This document shows, piece by piece, positions 38,384 through 48,015 of a stretch of 64,000 nucleotides of DNA. Position 1 is the first letter of the stretch; each line of letters opens with the position of its first letter. The DNA comes from Niveispirillum cyanobacteriorum (GTDB lineage Bacteria > Pseudomonadota > Alphaproteobacteria > Azospirillales > Azospirillaceae): the NCBI RefSeq assembly GCF_002868735.1, contig NZ_CP025611.1, positions 124,001-188,000 on the forward strand, read 5' to 3'. The notes below the pieces were generated by a model. The model made no database searches and was not told where the DNA came from. It worked only from the letters and a program-made list of their open reading frames with translations. The translations under genes and the position numbers were made by a program.

Positions 38384-38608
38384 ATGGCCGGCGCACATGG
38401 GCCCGTGGTGGTCGACAACAAGATCGTGAAGGAACATGCCGAGGGCTGGCATGCCTTTACCCGTTTCACCACCATCGGCATCATCGCCGTGGTGCTGTTC
38501 CTGCTGATGTTGATGCTGCATTTCTTCATCGGCTGGGGCTACGCCGTGCTGTTCATGGTGCTGGGCTATGTTGTGCTGACCTTTGCCGCTTTGCTGGGCA
38601 AGGTATAA
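38384..38608 (+). CDS. small membrane protein, aa3-oxidase subunit IV-like
   Basis: The 74-residue protein has a short polar start with a WHAFTRFTT motif followed by two membrane helices (about 30-50 and 52-72). This resembles the small aa3-type cytochrome c oxidase subunit IV of alphaproteobacteria, which has a polar head with a W/F-x-x-F motif and one or two helices. No other oxidase genes are here, so the assignment is tentative. GGGGGAG precedes the ATG. It has its own promoter-like sequence and terminator, so it is a single-gene unit just before lon. Confidence 0.55.
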   Translation: MAGAHGPVVVDNKIVKEHAEGWHAFTRFTTIGIIAVVLFLLMLMLHFFIGWGYAVLFMVLGYVVLTFAALLGKV

Positions 38609-38636
38609 AGCTCGCCGAAGCACCATTGCGATCTGG

Positions 38637-38672
38637 AAAAAGGGCCGCCGGCGACGCCGCGCGGCCCTTTTT
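38637..38672 (+). terminator. terminator of the 74-residue gene
   Basis: AAAAAGGGCCGC (38637-38648) pairs perfectly with GCGGCCCTTTTT (38661-38672). It works on both strands but serves the plus-strand gene. Confidence 0.88.
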
Positions 38673-38709
38673 GCGTCCGTGACAAACCCGTAGTACGCCT
38701 TTGGCGTGG

Positions 38710-38745
38710 TTCAAGCCCTTGAAGGGGGGGTATTGGTGTGCCACG
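38710..38745 (+). promoter_or_regulatory. palindrome and possible heat-shock promoter of lon
   Basis: TTCAAG-CC-CTTGAA (38710-38723) is a perfect dyad. Its right half CTTGAA could be the -35 of a sigma-32-type promoter, with a CCACGTTA-like -10 about 17 bases on. The match is partial; lon genes are often heat-shock-controlled in proteobacteria. Confidence 0.35.
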
Positions 38746-38852
38746 TTAACGCCTGACGCCGTCACGATCGTTTCATCCCGTGCCCATCTGGGGCGGGCGG
38801 TCGGTCCAGGCCCAGCGGGGCTGGCGGCATGAATATAGAAGGCTGACTTAAG

Positions 38853-41261
38853 ATGCTGGACATCCCCCGCGGTGTTCTCTACCCGGTCCTCCCGCTGAGA
38901 GACATCGTCGTCTTCCCGCACATGATCGTCCCGTTGTTCGTGGGCCGCGAGAAATCCGTCCGCGCGCTGGAAGACGTGATGAAGGATGATAAGCAGATCC
39001 TGCTGGTCACCCAGAAGAACGCCTCCCAGGATGATCCCACGCCCGCCGACATCTTTTCTGTCGGCACGATCGGTACGGTGCTGCAGCTGCTGAAGCTGCC
39101 CGACGGGACCGTGAAGGTGCTGGTGGAGGGCGGCAAGCGCGCCGCCATCACCAAGTTCGGCGATAATGAGGATTTCTTCCAGGCCTATGCCGAACTGATC
39201 GATGAGAAGGTGGGCGAGCCACAGGAGCTTGAGGCCCTGTCGCGCGCGGCCGTGTCGCAGTTCGAGCAGTATATCAAGCTGAACAAGAAGATCCCGCCCG
39301 AGGTGCTGGTTTCCATCAACCAGATTGAGGAGCCGGGCAAACTGGCCGACACTATCGCCAGCCATCTCCAGCTCAAGATCCCTGAAAAGCAGCAGCTATT
39401 GGAGACCCCGACGGTCGCCGAGCGGCTGGAGCGGGTCTATGCCTTCATGGAAGGTGAGATCGGCGTGCTGCAGGTGGAAAAGCGCATCCGCAACCGCGTG
39501 AAGCGCCAGATGGAGAAGACTCAGCGCGAGTACTATCTGAATGAGCAGATGAAGGCCATTCAGAAGGAATTGGGCGAGGGCGAGGACGGCAAGGACGAGG
39601 TCGCGGAGATCGAGGAGAAGATCGCCAAGACCAAGTTCAGCAAGGAAGCCCGCGAAAAGGCCCTGGCCGAGGTCAAGAAGCTGCGCACCATGAGCCCGAT
39701 GAGCGCGGAGGCCACGGTGGTGCGCAACTATCTGGACTGGATGCTGTCGATTCCCTGGAAGAAGCGCAGCAAGGTCAAGAAGGACATCAAGGGTGCCGAA
39801 ACAATCCTGAACGCCGACCATCACGGTCTGGAAAAGGTCAAGGAACGTATCCTTGAATACCTGGCGGTCCAGCAGCGCATGGACAAGGTTAAGGGCCCGA
39901 TCCTGTGCCTGGTCGGACCGCCGGGCGTGGGCAAGACGTCGCTGGGTAAGTCCATCGCCAAGGCCACGGGCCGCAATTTCGTGCGCATGTCGTTGGGCGG
40001 CGTGCGGGATGAAGCCGAGGTGCGCGGTCACCGCCGCACCTATATCGGCTCCATGCCCGGCAAGGTCATCCAGGGCATGAAGAAGGCCAAGACCTCCAAC
40101 CCGCTGTTCCTGCTGGATGAGATCGACAAGCTGGGGGCCGACTGGCGCGGTGATCCGTCATCGGCACTGCTGGAGGTTCTCGACCCCGAGCAGAACAGCA
40201 CCTTCAGCGACCATTATCTTGAGGTCGACTATGACCTGTCTGACGTGATGTTCGTCTGCACGGCCAACTCTCTGCGCATGCCGCAGCCGTTGCTGGACCG
40301 TATGGAGATCATCCGCCTGGCCGGTTACACCGAGGATGAGAAGGTGGAGATCGCCAAGCGTCACCTGATCGAGAAGCAGGTGACCGACCATGGGCTGAAG
40401 GCCGGCGAATTCACCATCACCGACGACGCCCTGCGCGACGTGATCCGCTATTACACGCGCGAAGCGGGCGTGCGTTCGCTGGAGCGTGAGATCGCCAATC
40501 TGGCGCGCAAGGCCATCAAGGAGATCCTGATGAAGGGTCTCGACAAAGTGAAGGTCACGCCCAAGAACCTGGAAAAGTTCGCAGGCGTGAAGCGCTTCCG
40601 ATTCGGTGAGGCGGAGCTGGAGGATCAGGTCGGTGCAACCACCGGTCTGGCCTGGACCGAGGTTGGCGGGGAAATCCTGACCATCGAGGCCGTGATGCTG
40701 CGCGGTAAGGGCCGCATCCAGACCACGGGCAAGCTGGGTGATGTCATGAAGGAGTCGGTGCAGGCCGCCGAATCCTATGTGAAGGCCAACGCGCTGAAGT
40801 TCGGGATCAAGCCGACCCTGTTCGAAAAGCGCGACATCCATGTCCATGTGCCGGAGGGGGCAACCCCGAAGGACGGCCCGTCGGCCGGCGTGGCCATGAT
40901 CACCACCATCGTCTCCGTCCTGACAGGCATCGCCGTCGCCAAGGACATCGCCATGACGGGTGAGATCACCCTGCGCGGCAAGGTTCTGGCCATTGGCGGT
41001 CTGAAGGAAAAGCTTCTGGCGGCGCTCAGGGCGGGAATCAAGCGCGTGCTGATTCCCAAGGACAATGAGAAGGATCTGGCCGAAATCCCCGATAACGTCA
41101 AAAAGGGCCTGACCATCATCCCGGTTTCAACCGTAGATGAGGTTCTGGCCCACGCTTTGGTGACGGCACCGGTCGGGATTGAGTGGTCAGAGCCCGAAGA
41201 AGTGGCTCAGGTGCCCGGAAAAGCTGGGGATGAAGAGCGGGATGGCGTGATTCGCCATTGA
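38853..41261 (+). CDS. lon: ATP-dependent Lon protease
   Basis: An 802-residue LonA protease that degrades misfolded and regulatory proteins. The N-domain starts LYPVLPLRDIVVFPHMIVPL; the AAA+ module has Walker A GPPGVGKTS (about 355) and Walker B FLLDEIDK. The protease domain carries the Ser677-Lys720 dyad in DGPSAGVAM and GLKEKLLAAL. The length is standard for LonA. A dyad and possible heat-shock-type promoter lie about 110 bases upstream. A very long hairpin separates it from the nucleoid-protein gene hup. Confidence 0.98.
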   Translation: MLDIPRGVLYPVLPLRDIVVFPHMIVPLFVGREKSVRALEDVMKDDKQILLVTQKNASQDDPTPADIFSVGTIGTVLQLLKLPDGTVKVLVEGGKRAAITKFGDNEDFFQAYAELIDEKVGEPQELEALSRAAVSQFEQYIKLNKKIPPEVLVSINQIEEPGKLADTIASHLQLKIPEKQQLLETPTVAERLERVYAFMEGEIGVLQVEKRIRNRVKRQMEKTQREYYLNEQMKAIQKELGEGEDGKDEVAEIEEKIAKTKFSKEAREKALAEVKKLRTMSPMSAEATVVRNYLDWMLSIPWKKRSKVKKDIKGAETILNADHHGLEKVKERILEYLAVQQRMDKVKGPILCLVGPPGVGKTSLGKSIAKATGRNFVRMSLGGVRDEAEVRGHRRTYIGSMPGKVIQGMKKAKTSNPLFLLDEIDKLGADWRGDPSSALLEVLDPEQNSTFSDHYLEVDYDLSDVMFVCTANSLRMPQPLLDRMEIIRLAGYTEDEKVEIAKRHLIEKQVTDHGLKAGEFTITDDALRDVIRYYTREAGVRSLEREIANLARKAIKEILMKGLDKVKVTPKNLEKFAGVKRFRFGEAELEDQVGATTGLAWTEVGGEILTIEAVMLRGKGRIQTTGKLGDVMKESVQAAESYVKANALKFGIKPTLFEKRDIHVHVPEGATPKDGPSAGVAMITTIVSVLTGIAVAKDIAMTGEITLRGKVLAIGGLKEKLLAALRAGIKRVLIPKDNEKDLAEIPDNVKKGLTIIPVSTVDEVLAHALVTAPVGIEWSEPEEVAQVPGKAGDEERDGVIRH

Positions 41262-41283
41262 AGTGCGATTGGAAATCGTGTGA

Positions 41284-41336
41284 ATTGGGTTCCGCCGCCA
41301 CCCGCACAAACCCTTGTGTTGGCGGCGGAACCCAAT
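41284..41336. other. long perfect hairpin between lon and hup
   Basis: ATTGGGTTCCGCCGCC (41284-41299) pairs perfectly with 41321-41336, 16 bp. Inside it CACAA (41305-41309) pairs with TTGTG (41314-41318). No T-tract follows on either side, so it is not a typical intrinsic terminator. It may stabilise or process the lon-hup transcript. Confidence 0.75.
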
Positions 41337-41404
41337 CCCTTGATGCCTGGGAAGACATCTCGGGCATGTTGCAACCGATACTCTCTTGATGAGGGGGGCC
41401 TTAA

Positions 41405-41677
41405 GTGAACAAGAACGATCTCGTTGCCGCGGTCGCCGAAGCGGCTGGTCTGTCCAAGGCGGACGCGAACAAGGCCGTCGATGCGGTTTTTGATGGGATC
41501 ACCGGCGCGCTGAAGAAGGGCGACGAAGTGCGTCTGGTTGGCTTCGGCACCTTCGCGGTCGCTGAACGCGCCGCTTCCGAGGGCCGCAATCCCCGCACCG
41601 GTGAGAAGATCTCCATCGCCGCTTCCAAGCAGCCGAAGTTCAAGCCCGGCAAGGGCCTGAAGGACGCGCTGAACTGA
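41405..41677 (+). CDS. hup: HU-family DNA-binding protein
   Basis: The 90-residue nucleoid protein bends and compacts DNA as a dimer. It shows the full HU pattern: [33 protein letters not shown], and the DNA-contacting arm region [23 protein letters not shown]. The GTG start at 41405 is preceded by GAGGGGGGCC. It follows lon as in many proteobacteria, and ends at a nested-stem terminator. Confidence 0.97.
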   Translation: MNKNDLVAAVAEAAGLSKADANKAVDAVFDGITGALKKGDEVRLVGFGTFAVAERAASEGRNPRTGEKISIAASKQPKFKPGKGLKDALN

Positions 41678-41730
41678 GCGACGCCTATCTAGGGATGCCC
41701 GGCGGTAGCCGGGCGGCCTGATGGTGAGAT

Positions 41731-41761
41731 AACGGGCGGCCCACCGGGCACGCCCGTTTTT
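41731..41761 (+). terminator. hup terminator
   Basis: AACGGGCG (41731-41738) pairs with CGCCCGTT (41751-41758), enclosing GCCC-ACC-GGGC, followed by TTTTT. A second small hairpin (GCCCGGC/GCCGGGC, 41698-41715) lies just before it. Confidence 0.88.
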
Positions 41762-41851
41762 CATTTCTGGCTCCTGTCATGTTGGGCGCGAACCAAATTC
41801 TTTGTTGATTCTCCCGTTCTGGCCGCTATTGTCCCCGCCAACGAACGGTAC

Positions 41852-41926
41852 GGGCGGTTAGCTCAGAGGTAGAGCATCGGTTTTACACACCGCAGGTCGG
41901 GGGTTCGATCCCCTCACCGCCCACCA
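41852..41926 (+). tRNA. tRNA-Val (TAC)
   Basis: A 75-nt tRNA including an encoded CCA. The acceptor stem pairs GGGCGGT with ACCGCCC. The anticodon stem-loop CGGT-TTTACAC-ACCG gives anticodon TAC (valine), and the T arm GGGGGTTCGATCCCC is standard. Confidence 0.97.
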
Positions 41927-42045
41927 TTCCCTTCCACATCCCTGACATTGATCTGCCATTCCACCTGTCGTAGCGACGCTGGAACAGCTATAATGCGCCA
42001 TCGGTCGTTCTCAACGGCTGCGCACGGGAAAGAGGAAGGCGTTTC

Positions 42046-42270
42046 GTGATCGATTCCGCTGATCGTCGTTTGGGCGACCGTATCCTGGCTGCGCTGGAAC
42101 TGGCCATCGACCAACAGGAACTGGAAATCGCCGAACAGCTTTGGCGCGCCCTGGAACTGGCGCTGAGCCGCTATGGCGGCCCTGATGCGTTTGAGAAGCG
42201 GGACCCGCCGGCCAATCTGGACGATGTGCTGGACCGGTTGTTCGCGCTGCGCCATGCCAAGGGTGGCTGA
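42046..42270 (+). CDS. small conserved hypothetical protein
   Basis: A 74-residue soluble protein, probably all-helical (RLGDRILAALELAIDQQELEIAEQLWRALELAL), with no signal peptide. The GTG start at 42046 follows GAGGAAGG at good spacing. The helical hairpin architecture resembles small alphaproteobacterial proteins found near tRNA genes, but I cannot name a family. It lies alone between tRNA-Val and the tRNA-Asp cluster. Confidence 0.72.
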   Translation: MIDSADRRLGDRILAALELAIDQQELEIAEQLWRALELALSRYGGPDAFEKRDPPANLDDVLDRLFALRHAKGG

Positions 42271-42383
42271 TCCAAATTTTCCTGGCGATTTCATGTTTGA
42301 CAAGGGGGGCGGGGTCGAATATACACCCGCCCACCTCAGCGGCGGCGGGGCTGGCAACGGTCGCGGCGCTGTTTGAAAAGTTT

Positions 42384-42460
<77 letters not shown>

Positions 42461-42509
42461 CTTTTCTTTGAGGTTCAGGTGCACCCTGACAAGTGCGCCG
42501 TTGTCCTGT

Positions 42510-42586
<77 letters not shown>

Positions 42587-42635
42587 CCCTTCGCGGTGGC
42601 CGTCCTGGAGAGGGCGCTAAATTCTTCCACCCTGC

Positions 42636-42712
<77 letters not shown>

Positions 42713-43148
42713 CCTTTATTCAAAACGCAACAACAGCAGCTACATTCGCGATGTTGTGTTTTGAAAATCCCACGAGCCTGATAGATTTTAAAATCAGCGT
42801 TCCCCACACGGGAATATGCTGAATTTTTGCATTTCCGAATGGTTCGTGCGCGCCATGCAATTGACGCCATTGAGTAATCCCTGCAACGCAACGCTGCTTT
42901 GCCGCGACGCACCAATCGGCGGAACTGTGAGCCTTTTCGGCTAGTTGCGAACGTTTCTCAGCCCCGAAAATGGCGTAATTCGCTTTCCTTCCGGCGTGGA
43001 CGGGGCCTATATTCTCGTGGGCTCCGGGTTCCCCGGTGGCCTTCCTGGTCCATGAACCGCCCGCGGTTGCGACACAAATTATCCTCGGCCCGAGCCTGTC
43101 GGCCCGACGGATATCTGTGGCGCAGCGTCGGGCTGAACCGGTGTGACG
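42713..43148. other. AT-richer region between tRNA-Asp cluster and nuoA
   Basis: No gene is supported here. A 13-bp AT-rich stem with one G-U pair (42720-42732 with 42752-42764) directly follows the last tRNA and may end its transcript. A 12-bp palindrome GATTTTAAAATC lies at 42784-42795. A TATATT (43008-43013) upstream of nuoA is a possible -10 element with a weak -35. This region probably contains the nuo promoter. Confidence 0.45.
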
Positions 43149-43529
43149 ATGTCCGATCCGATGTCCAACCCGCTGCTGGTGCAGTATCTGCCGATCCTGG
43201 TCTTCCTGGCCATCGCCACAATTGTGGCCGGCGCGATGATCGCGGCCTCCCTTGTGGTGGGCAAGCAGAAGCCCGATGCCGAGAAGCTGTCCGCCTATGA
43301 GTGCGGCTTCGAGGCGTTCGAGGATGCGCGCAGCAAGTTCGACGTTCGCTTCTATCTGGTCTCGATCCTGTTCATCATCTTCGACCTGGAAGTGGCTTTC
43401 CTGTTCCCGTGGGCTGTATCCCTGGGTGATATCGGCATGTTCGGTTTCTGGTCGATGATGGTGTTCCTGGGCATCCTGACCATCGGCTTCATCTATGAAT
43501 GGAAGAAGGGCGCGCTGGAGTGGGAGTGA
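43149..43529 (+). CDS. nuoA: NADH-quinone oxidoreductase subunit A
   Basis: The 126-residue membrane subunit has three helices and the conserved loop [36 protein letters not shown], whose Cys lies near the quinone channel. It opens a complete nuoA-N operon. The ATG at 43149 was chosen over a GTG two codons upstream; neither has a strong ribosome-binding site. Confidence 0.97.
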   Translation: MSDPMSNPLLVQYLPILVFLAIATIVAGAMIAASLVVGKQKPDAEKLSAYECGFEAFEDARSKFDVRFYLVSILFIIFDLEVAFLFPWAVSLGDIGMFGFWSMMVFLGILTIGFIYEWKKGALEWE

Positions 43530-43555
43530 TCCTGTCCGGCCAGCCTGGGAGCGAT

Positions 43556-44113
43556 ATGATGAGCAGCAGCAACCTCGTCACCACCAATACCAGCCCCCTG
43601 CCGCCCGGCGCGGCGCAGGAGGCCTATTTGAACGCGGTCACCACCGAACTGAACGACAAGGGCTTCCTGGTCGCCAAGTATGATGACCTGCTGAACTGGG
43701 CCCGCACTGGCTCGCTCTGGCCCATGACTTTCGGTCTGGCTTGCTGCGCCGTGGAAATGATTCACGCCTATATGGCGCGTTACGACCTTGACCGGTTCGG
43801 CGTCATTCCGCGTCCCAGCCCGCGTCAGTCCGACGTGATGATCGTGGCCGGCACGCTTTGCAACAAGATGGCCCCCGCGCTCCGCAAGGTTTATGACCAG
43901 ATGGCCGAACCGCGCTGGGTGATCTCGATGGGCAGCTGCGCCAATGGCGGCGGCTACTATCATTATTCCTACTCGGTGGTGCGCGGTTGCGACCGCATCG
44001 TGCCCGTCGATATCTATGTGCCCGGTTGCCCGCCCACGGCGGAGGCGCTGGTTTACGGCATTCTGCAATTGCAGAAGAAGATCAAGGGCGGTAACCGCCT
44101 GATCCGCGCCTGA
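43556..44113 (+). CDS. nuoB: NADH-quinone oxidoreductase subunit B
   Basis: The roughly 185-residue subunit carries cluster N2, the last Fe-S cluster before quinone. The Cys ligands are seen in [37 protein letters not shown] and [10 protein letters not shown]. The start is at 43556 or three bases on at 43559, both after GGGAG. It lies 26 bases after nuoA in the operon. Confidence 0.98.
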   Translation: MMSSSNLVTTNTSPLPPGAAQEAYLNAVTTELNDKGFLVAKYDDLLNWARTGSLWPMTFGLACCAVEMIHAYMARYDLDRFGVIPRPSPRQSDVMIVAGTLCNKMAPALRKVYDQMAEPRWVISMGSCANGGGYYHYSYSVVRGCDRIVPVDIYVPGCPPTAEALVYGILQLQKKIKGGNRLIRA

Positions 44114-44141
44114 CCCTGGTTTTTGGACGAGGACGCTTAGG

Positions 44142-44786
44142 ATGAGCGACGAGGCCCTCAAGGAACTCGGTGACTATATCGGCAACGCCTTGGGCGCTGC
44201 TGTCGTGAAGACCGAGATCGCCCATGGCGAGCTGGCCGTGACCCTGACGCGCGCCGCGCTGTTCAAGGGCATCCAGTTCCTGCGCGACGATTCGACCACC
44301 CATTGCGAGATGCTTGCCGACATTGCCGGTGTGGACTATCCCGACCGTGCGGAGCGGTTTGAGGTGGTCTATAACCTGTTGTCGGTGAAGCATAATCACC
44401 GCATTCGCGTGAAGGTGGCGACGGACGAGGACACGCCCGTGCCCTCCATCGTGTCGCTGTACCCCGTGGCCGGCTGGTTCGAGCGTGAGGCCTGGGATCT
44501 CTACGGCATCTTCTTCGCCGACAATCCCGACCTGCGCCGCATCCTGACCGACTATGGGTTCGAGGGTCATCCGCTACGCAAGGATTTCCCGCTGACCGGC
44601 TTTGTCGAGCTGCGATATGACGCTGAACAGCGCCGCGTCGTCTATGAGCCGGTGAAGCTGACGCAGGATTTCCGCAGCTTCGACTTCCTGTCACCCTGGG
44701 AAGGGATGACGGATGTGCAGTTGCCAGGCGATGAGAAGGCCGTTATCCCGCTGGCGGCCCGTCCCGCCATCGCGGACAAGCGTTAA
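44142..44786 (+). CDS. nuoC: NADH-quinone oxidoreductase subunit C
   Basis: A 214-residue hydrophilic subunit of the Q-module. The 30-kDa family signature is in [21 protein letters not shown] and the downstream [40 protein letters not shown]. Separate nuoC and nuoD genes are the norm in alphaproteobacteria (unlike the fused nuoCD of enterics). AGGACG precedes the ATG. Confidence 0.97.
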   Translation: MSDEALKELGDYIGNALGAAVVKTEIAHGELAVTLTRAALFKGIQFLRDDSTTHCEMLADIAGVDYPDRAERFEVVYNLLSVKHNHRIRVKVATDEDTPVPSIVSLYPVAGWFEREAWDLYGIFFADNPDLRRILTDYGFEGHPLRKDFPLTGFVELRYDAEQRRVVYEPVKLTQDFRSFDFLSPWEGMTDVQLPGDEKAVIPLAARPAIADKR

Positions 44787-44798
44787 GGGGGCCAGGAG

Positions 44799-46040
44799 AT
44801 GGCAACGACCACCGTCGCGACCGAAACCGGGCTGTCCCTGTCTACGGCCGCCAGCCAGGGCGAAGTGCAGATCAAGCCCTTGACCATGAATTTCGGTCCC
44901 CAGCATCCGGCCGCCCACGGCGTGCTGCGTCTGGTGATGGAAATGGATGGCGAGGTGGTGGAACGTGCCGATCCGCATATCGGCCTGCTACACCGTGGCA
45001 CTGAAAAGCTGATCGAGTACAAGACCTATACCCAGGCAACGCCTTATTTCGACCGGCTGGACTATGTGTCCCCGATGTCGATGGAGCACACCTGGGTCCT
45101 GGCCGTGGAAAAGCTGCTGGGCATCACCCCACCCAAGCGTGGCCAGTATATCCGCGTGCTGTTTGCGGAGATCACTCGCGTCCTGAACCACCTGCTGAAC
45201 CTCACCACCTTCGCTCTGGACGTCGGCGCCATCACGCCCGCTCTCTGGGGCTTTGAAGAGCGTGAGAAGCTGATGGAGTTCTATGAGCGGGTTTCCGGTG
45301 CGCGCCTGCACGCGAACTATTTCCGTCCCGGCGGCGTGAACCTGGATCTGCCAGCTGGGCTGGCTGATGATATCGGCGCCTATTTCGATACATTCCCGAA
45401 GTTCATGGACGACCTGGAAGGGCTGTTGTCCGAGAACCGGGTGTTCAAGCAGCGTACGGTGGATATCGGTGTGGTCTCGGCGGCGGACGCGCTGGCCTGG
45501 GGCTTCTCCGGCCCGATGCTGCGCGGCTCCAACGTGGCTTGGGATCTGCGCAAGGCGCAGCCCTATGACAGCTATGAAGAGTTCGACTTCGACGTGCCGG
45601 TAGGCCTGACGGGTGACTGCTACGCCCGCTATCTGGTCCGCATGGAGGAGATGAAGCAGTCGATGCACATCATCCGCCAGGCGCTGGACAAGCTGTCCAA
45701 GACGCCGGGTCCGGTGAAGCTGAATGACCGCAAGGTCACGCCGCCGACCCGTGGTGAGATGAAGCGCTCGATGGAAGCGCTGATCCACCATTTCAAGCTG
45801 TACACCGAAGGCTACCACGTGCCGGCTGGCGAGACCTATACGGCGACCGAGTCGCCCAAGGGTGAACTGGGCGTCTATTTGGTCGCCGACGGGACGAACC
45901 GCCCGTACCGCTGCAAGATCCGCCCGACCGGTTTCTCGCACCTGCAGGCGATGGATTTCATGTCCAAGGGCCACATGCTCGCCGACGCCGTGGCGATCAT
46001 CGGCTCCATGGACATTGTGTTCGGAGAGATTGATCGATGA
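44799..46040 (+). CDS. nuoD: NADH-quinone oxidoreductase subunit D
   Basis: The 413-residue 49-kDa subunit forms the quinone-binding pocket with NuoB. It has the family motifs [36 protein letters not shown] and the C-terminal [25 protein letters not shown] 20-residue variable start ([20 protein letters not shown]) precedes the conserved part. The nuoE ATG overlaps its stop by four bases (ATGA). Confidence 0.98.
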   Translation: MATTTVATETGLSLSTAASQGEVQIKPLTMNFGPQHPAAHGVLRLVMEMDGEVVERADPHIGLLHRGTEKLIEYKTYTQATPYFDRLDYVSPMSMEHTWVLAVEKLLGITPPKRGQYIRVLFAEITRVLNHLLNLTTFALDVGAITPALWGFEEREKLMEFYERVSGARLHANYFRPGGVNLDLPAGLADDIGAYFDTFPKFMDDLEGLLSENRVFKQRTVDIGVVSAADALAWGFSGPMLRGSNVAWDLRKAQPYDSYEEFDFDVPVGLTGDCYARYLVRMEEMKQSMHIIRQALDKLSKTPGPVKLNDRKVTPPTRGEMKRSMEALIHHFKLYTEGYHVPAGETYTATESPKGELGVYLVADGTNRPYRCKIRPTGFSHLQAMDFMSKGHMLADAVAIIGSMDIVFGEIDR

Positions 46041-46681
46041 GTGCCGCCCATTCCCATGGCCCCGCTGTGGCGGAGCCGACCAGCTTCGAATTCACCGCAG
46101 AGAATATCGAGCTGGCCAAGCGCATCATCGCCAAGTACCCCGAAGGCCGACAACAAAGTGCGGTGATGCCGCTGCTCGATCTGGCCCAGCGTCAGTGCGG
46201 CGGCTGGCTACCCAAAGTCGCCATCGATTATGTGGCTCACTATCTCGACATGGCGCCGATCCGGGCGCTGGAGGTGGCGAGCTTCTATACGATGTACAAT
46301 CTGAAGCCCGTCGGTAAGCATTTCGTTCAGGTCTGCACCACTACGCCCTGCTGGCTGCGCGGGTCGGATGAGGTGCTGCATGCCTGCGAGAAGAAGCTGG
46401 GCGTAAAGCCGGGTCAGACGACGACGGACGGCCAGTTCACGGTGATCGAGGTCGAATGCCTCGGCGCTTGCGTGAACGCGCCAATGATGCAGATCGGTGA
46501 CGATTTCTATGAGGATCTGACGGCGGAGACGACCGAGAAGGTTCTGGACGCCCTGGCGCGTGGCGAGAAGCCGGCGACGGGTCCGCAGAATGGCCGTATC
46601 CGGGCCTGCGCCGTGGGTGGACCGACGACGCTGATCGAATCGGCCATCAAGGCGGGCGTGAAGCCCGCTGGTCAGGCCTAA
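46037..46681 (+). CDS. nuoE: NADH-quinone oxidoreductase subunit E
   Basis: A 214-residue thioredoxin-like subunit carrying the [2Fe-2S] cluster N1a. Ligands lie in [13 protein letters not shown] and [16 protein letters not shown]. It has an extra C-terminal tail of about 40 residues after the cluster domain, as in other alphaproteobacterial NuoE. Its start overlaps nuoD. Confidence 0.97.
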   Translation: MSAAHSHGPAVAEPTSFEFTAENIELAKRIIAKYPEGRQQSAVMPLLDLAQRQCGGWLPKVAIDYVAHYLDMAPIRALEVASFYTMYNLKPVGKHFVQVCTTTPCWLRGSDEVLHACEKKLGVKPGQTTTDGQFTVIEVECLGACVNAPMMQIGDDFYEDLTAETTEKVLDALARGEKPATGPQNGRIRACAVGGPTTLIESAIKAGVKPAGQA

Positions 46682-46695
46682 GAGGAGGGTGAACC

Positions 46696-47994
46696 ATGCT
46701 TCGCGATGAAGACCGCATCTTCACCAACCTCTACGGTTTCGAAAGCCCGTTCCTGGACGGGGCCAAGGCCCGTGGCGACTGGTCCGGGACCAAGGAAATC
46801 CTGGGCCTGGGTCGGGACAAGATCATTGATCTGGTGAAGGAATCGGGCCTGCGCGGTCGCGGCGGCGCCGGATTCTCCACGGGTATGAAGTGGTCCTTCA
46901 TGCCCAAGACCAGCAATGGCCCCGTTTATCTGGTGGTGAACGCCGACGAGGGCGAACCCGGTACCTGTAAGGACCGGGAGATCATGCGCCATGATCCGCA
47001 CAAGCTGATCGAAGGCTGCCTGATCGCGGGTTTCGCCATCGGTGCCACCGCCACCTATATCTATATCCGGGGTGAGTTCTATTACGAAGCCGCCAACGTT
47101 CAGCGCGCTATCGACGAGGCTTACGCCTCGGGCCTGATCGGCAAGAACGCCTGCGGTTCCGGCTATGATCACGACGTCTATCTGCATCTGGGTGCGGGCG
47201 CCTATATCTGCGGCGAAGAGACGGCGCTGATCGAAAGCCTGGAAGGCAAGAAGGGGCAGCCCCGCAACAAGCCCCCGTTCCCCGCCATGGCCGGCCTCTA
47301 CAGCCGCCCTACGACGGTGAACAATGTCGAATCCATCGCGGTGGTGCCGACCATTCTGCGTCGCGGCCCCTCCTGGTTCGCCAATCTGGGACGCCCCAAG
47401 AACAGCGGCACCAAGCTGTTCTGCGTGTCGGGCCATGTGAATCAGCCCGCGACTGTCGAAGAAGAGATGGGCATTCCGCTCAAGGAACTGATCGAGAAGC
47501 ATTGCGGCGGCGTGCGTGGCGGCTGGGACAATTTGCTGGCCATCATCCCCGGTGGTTCCTCGGTTCCGCTGCTGCCCAAGGAAATCTGCGACACCGTCCT
47601 GATGGATTTCGACAGCCTGCGTGACGTCCGTTCGGGCCTCGGCACCGCTGCCGTCATCGTCATGGACAAGTCCACCGACATCGTGAAAGCCATTGCGCGG
47701 CTGTCCAAGTTCTACATGCATGAAAGCTGCGGCCAGTGCACGCCGTGCCGTGAGGGCACGGGTTGGATGTGGCGCGTCATGGAACGTCTGGTGAAGGGCA
47801 ATGCACATGTCGAGGAAATCGACATGCTGCTGGACGTCACCAAGCAGGTCGAAGGCCACACCATCTGCGCCCTTGGTGACGCGGCGGCGTGGCCGATCCA
47901 GGGTCTGATGCGCCATTTCCGCCCGGAAGTGGAACGCCGCATCCTGGAATACCGCACGCGCGCCGATCGCGGCGCTCGCGTGGCGGCCGAGTAA
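46696..47994 (+). CDS. nuoF: NADH-quinone oxidoreductase subunit F
   Basis: The 432-residue NADH-binding subunit holds FMN and [4Fe-4S] cluster N3. [16 protein letters not shown] and the following [13 protein letters not shown] form the FMN/NADH site; [17 protein letters not shown] carries the N3 cysteines. GGAGG precedes the ATG at 46696. Sits 14 bases after nuoE. Confidence 0.98.
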   Translation: MLRDEDRIFTNLYGFESPFLDGAKARGDWSGTKEILGLGRDKIIDLVKESGLRGRGGAGFSTGMKWSFMPKTSNGPVYLVVNADEGEPGTCKDREIMRHDPHKLIEGCLIAGFAIGATATYIYIRGEFYYEAANVQRAIDEAYASGLIGKNACGSGYDHDVYLHLGAGAYICGEETALIESLEGKKGQPRNKPPFPAMAGLYSRPTTVNNVESIAVVPTILRRGPSWFANLGRPKNSGTKLFCVSGHVNQPATVEEEMGIPLKELIEKHCGGVRGGWDNLLAIIPGGSSVPLLPKEICDTVLMDFDSLRDVRSGLGTAAVIVMDKSTDIVKAIARLSKFYMHESCGQCTPCREGTGWMWRVMERLVKGNAHVEEIDMLLDVTKQVEGHTICALGDAAAWPIQGLMRHFRPEVERRILEYRTRADRGARVAAE

Positions 47995-48015
47995 TCGGGG
48001 TCTTACGAGGATATC

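Noticed and set aside
38641-38672. Similarity of the terminator at 38637 to the GC-rich intergenic repeat
   Set aside because: Shares only short GGCGAC/GCCGCGCGG strings expected in GC-rich stems; no AAGCCAA or second stem block.
42046-42270. Possibility that the 74-residue ORF is a toxin/antitoxin part
   Set aside because: No partner gene, no toxin or antitoxin motif; it is a plain helical protein.
43143-43151. GTGACGATG at nuoA and again at nuoH (50083) as a shared regulatory feature
   Set aside because: Both are simply closely spaced alternative starts; no further similarity around them.
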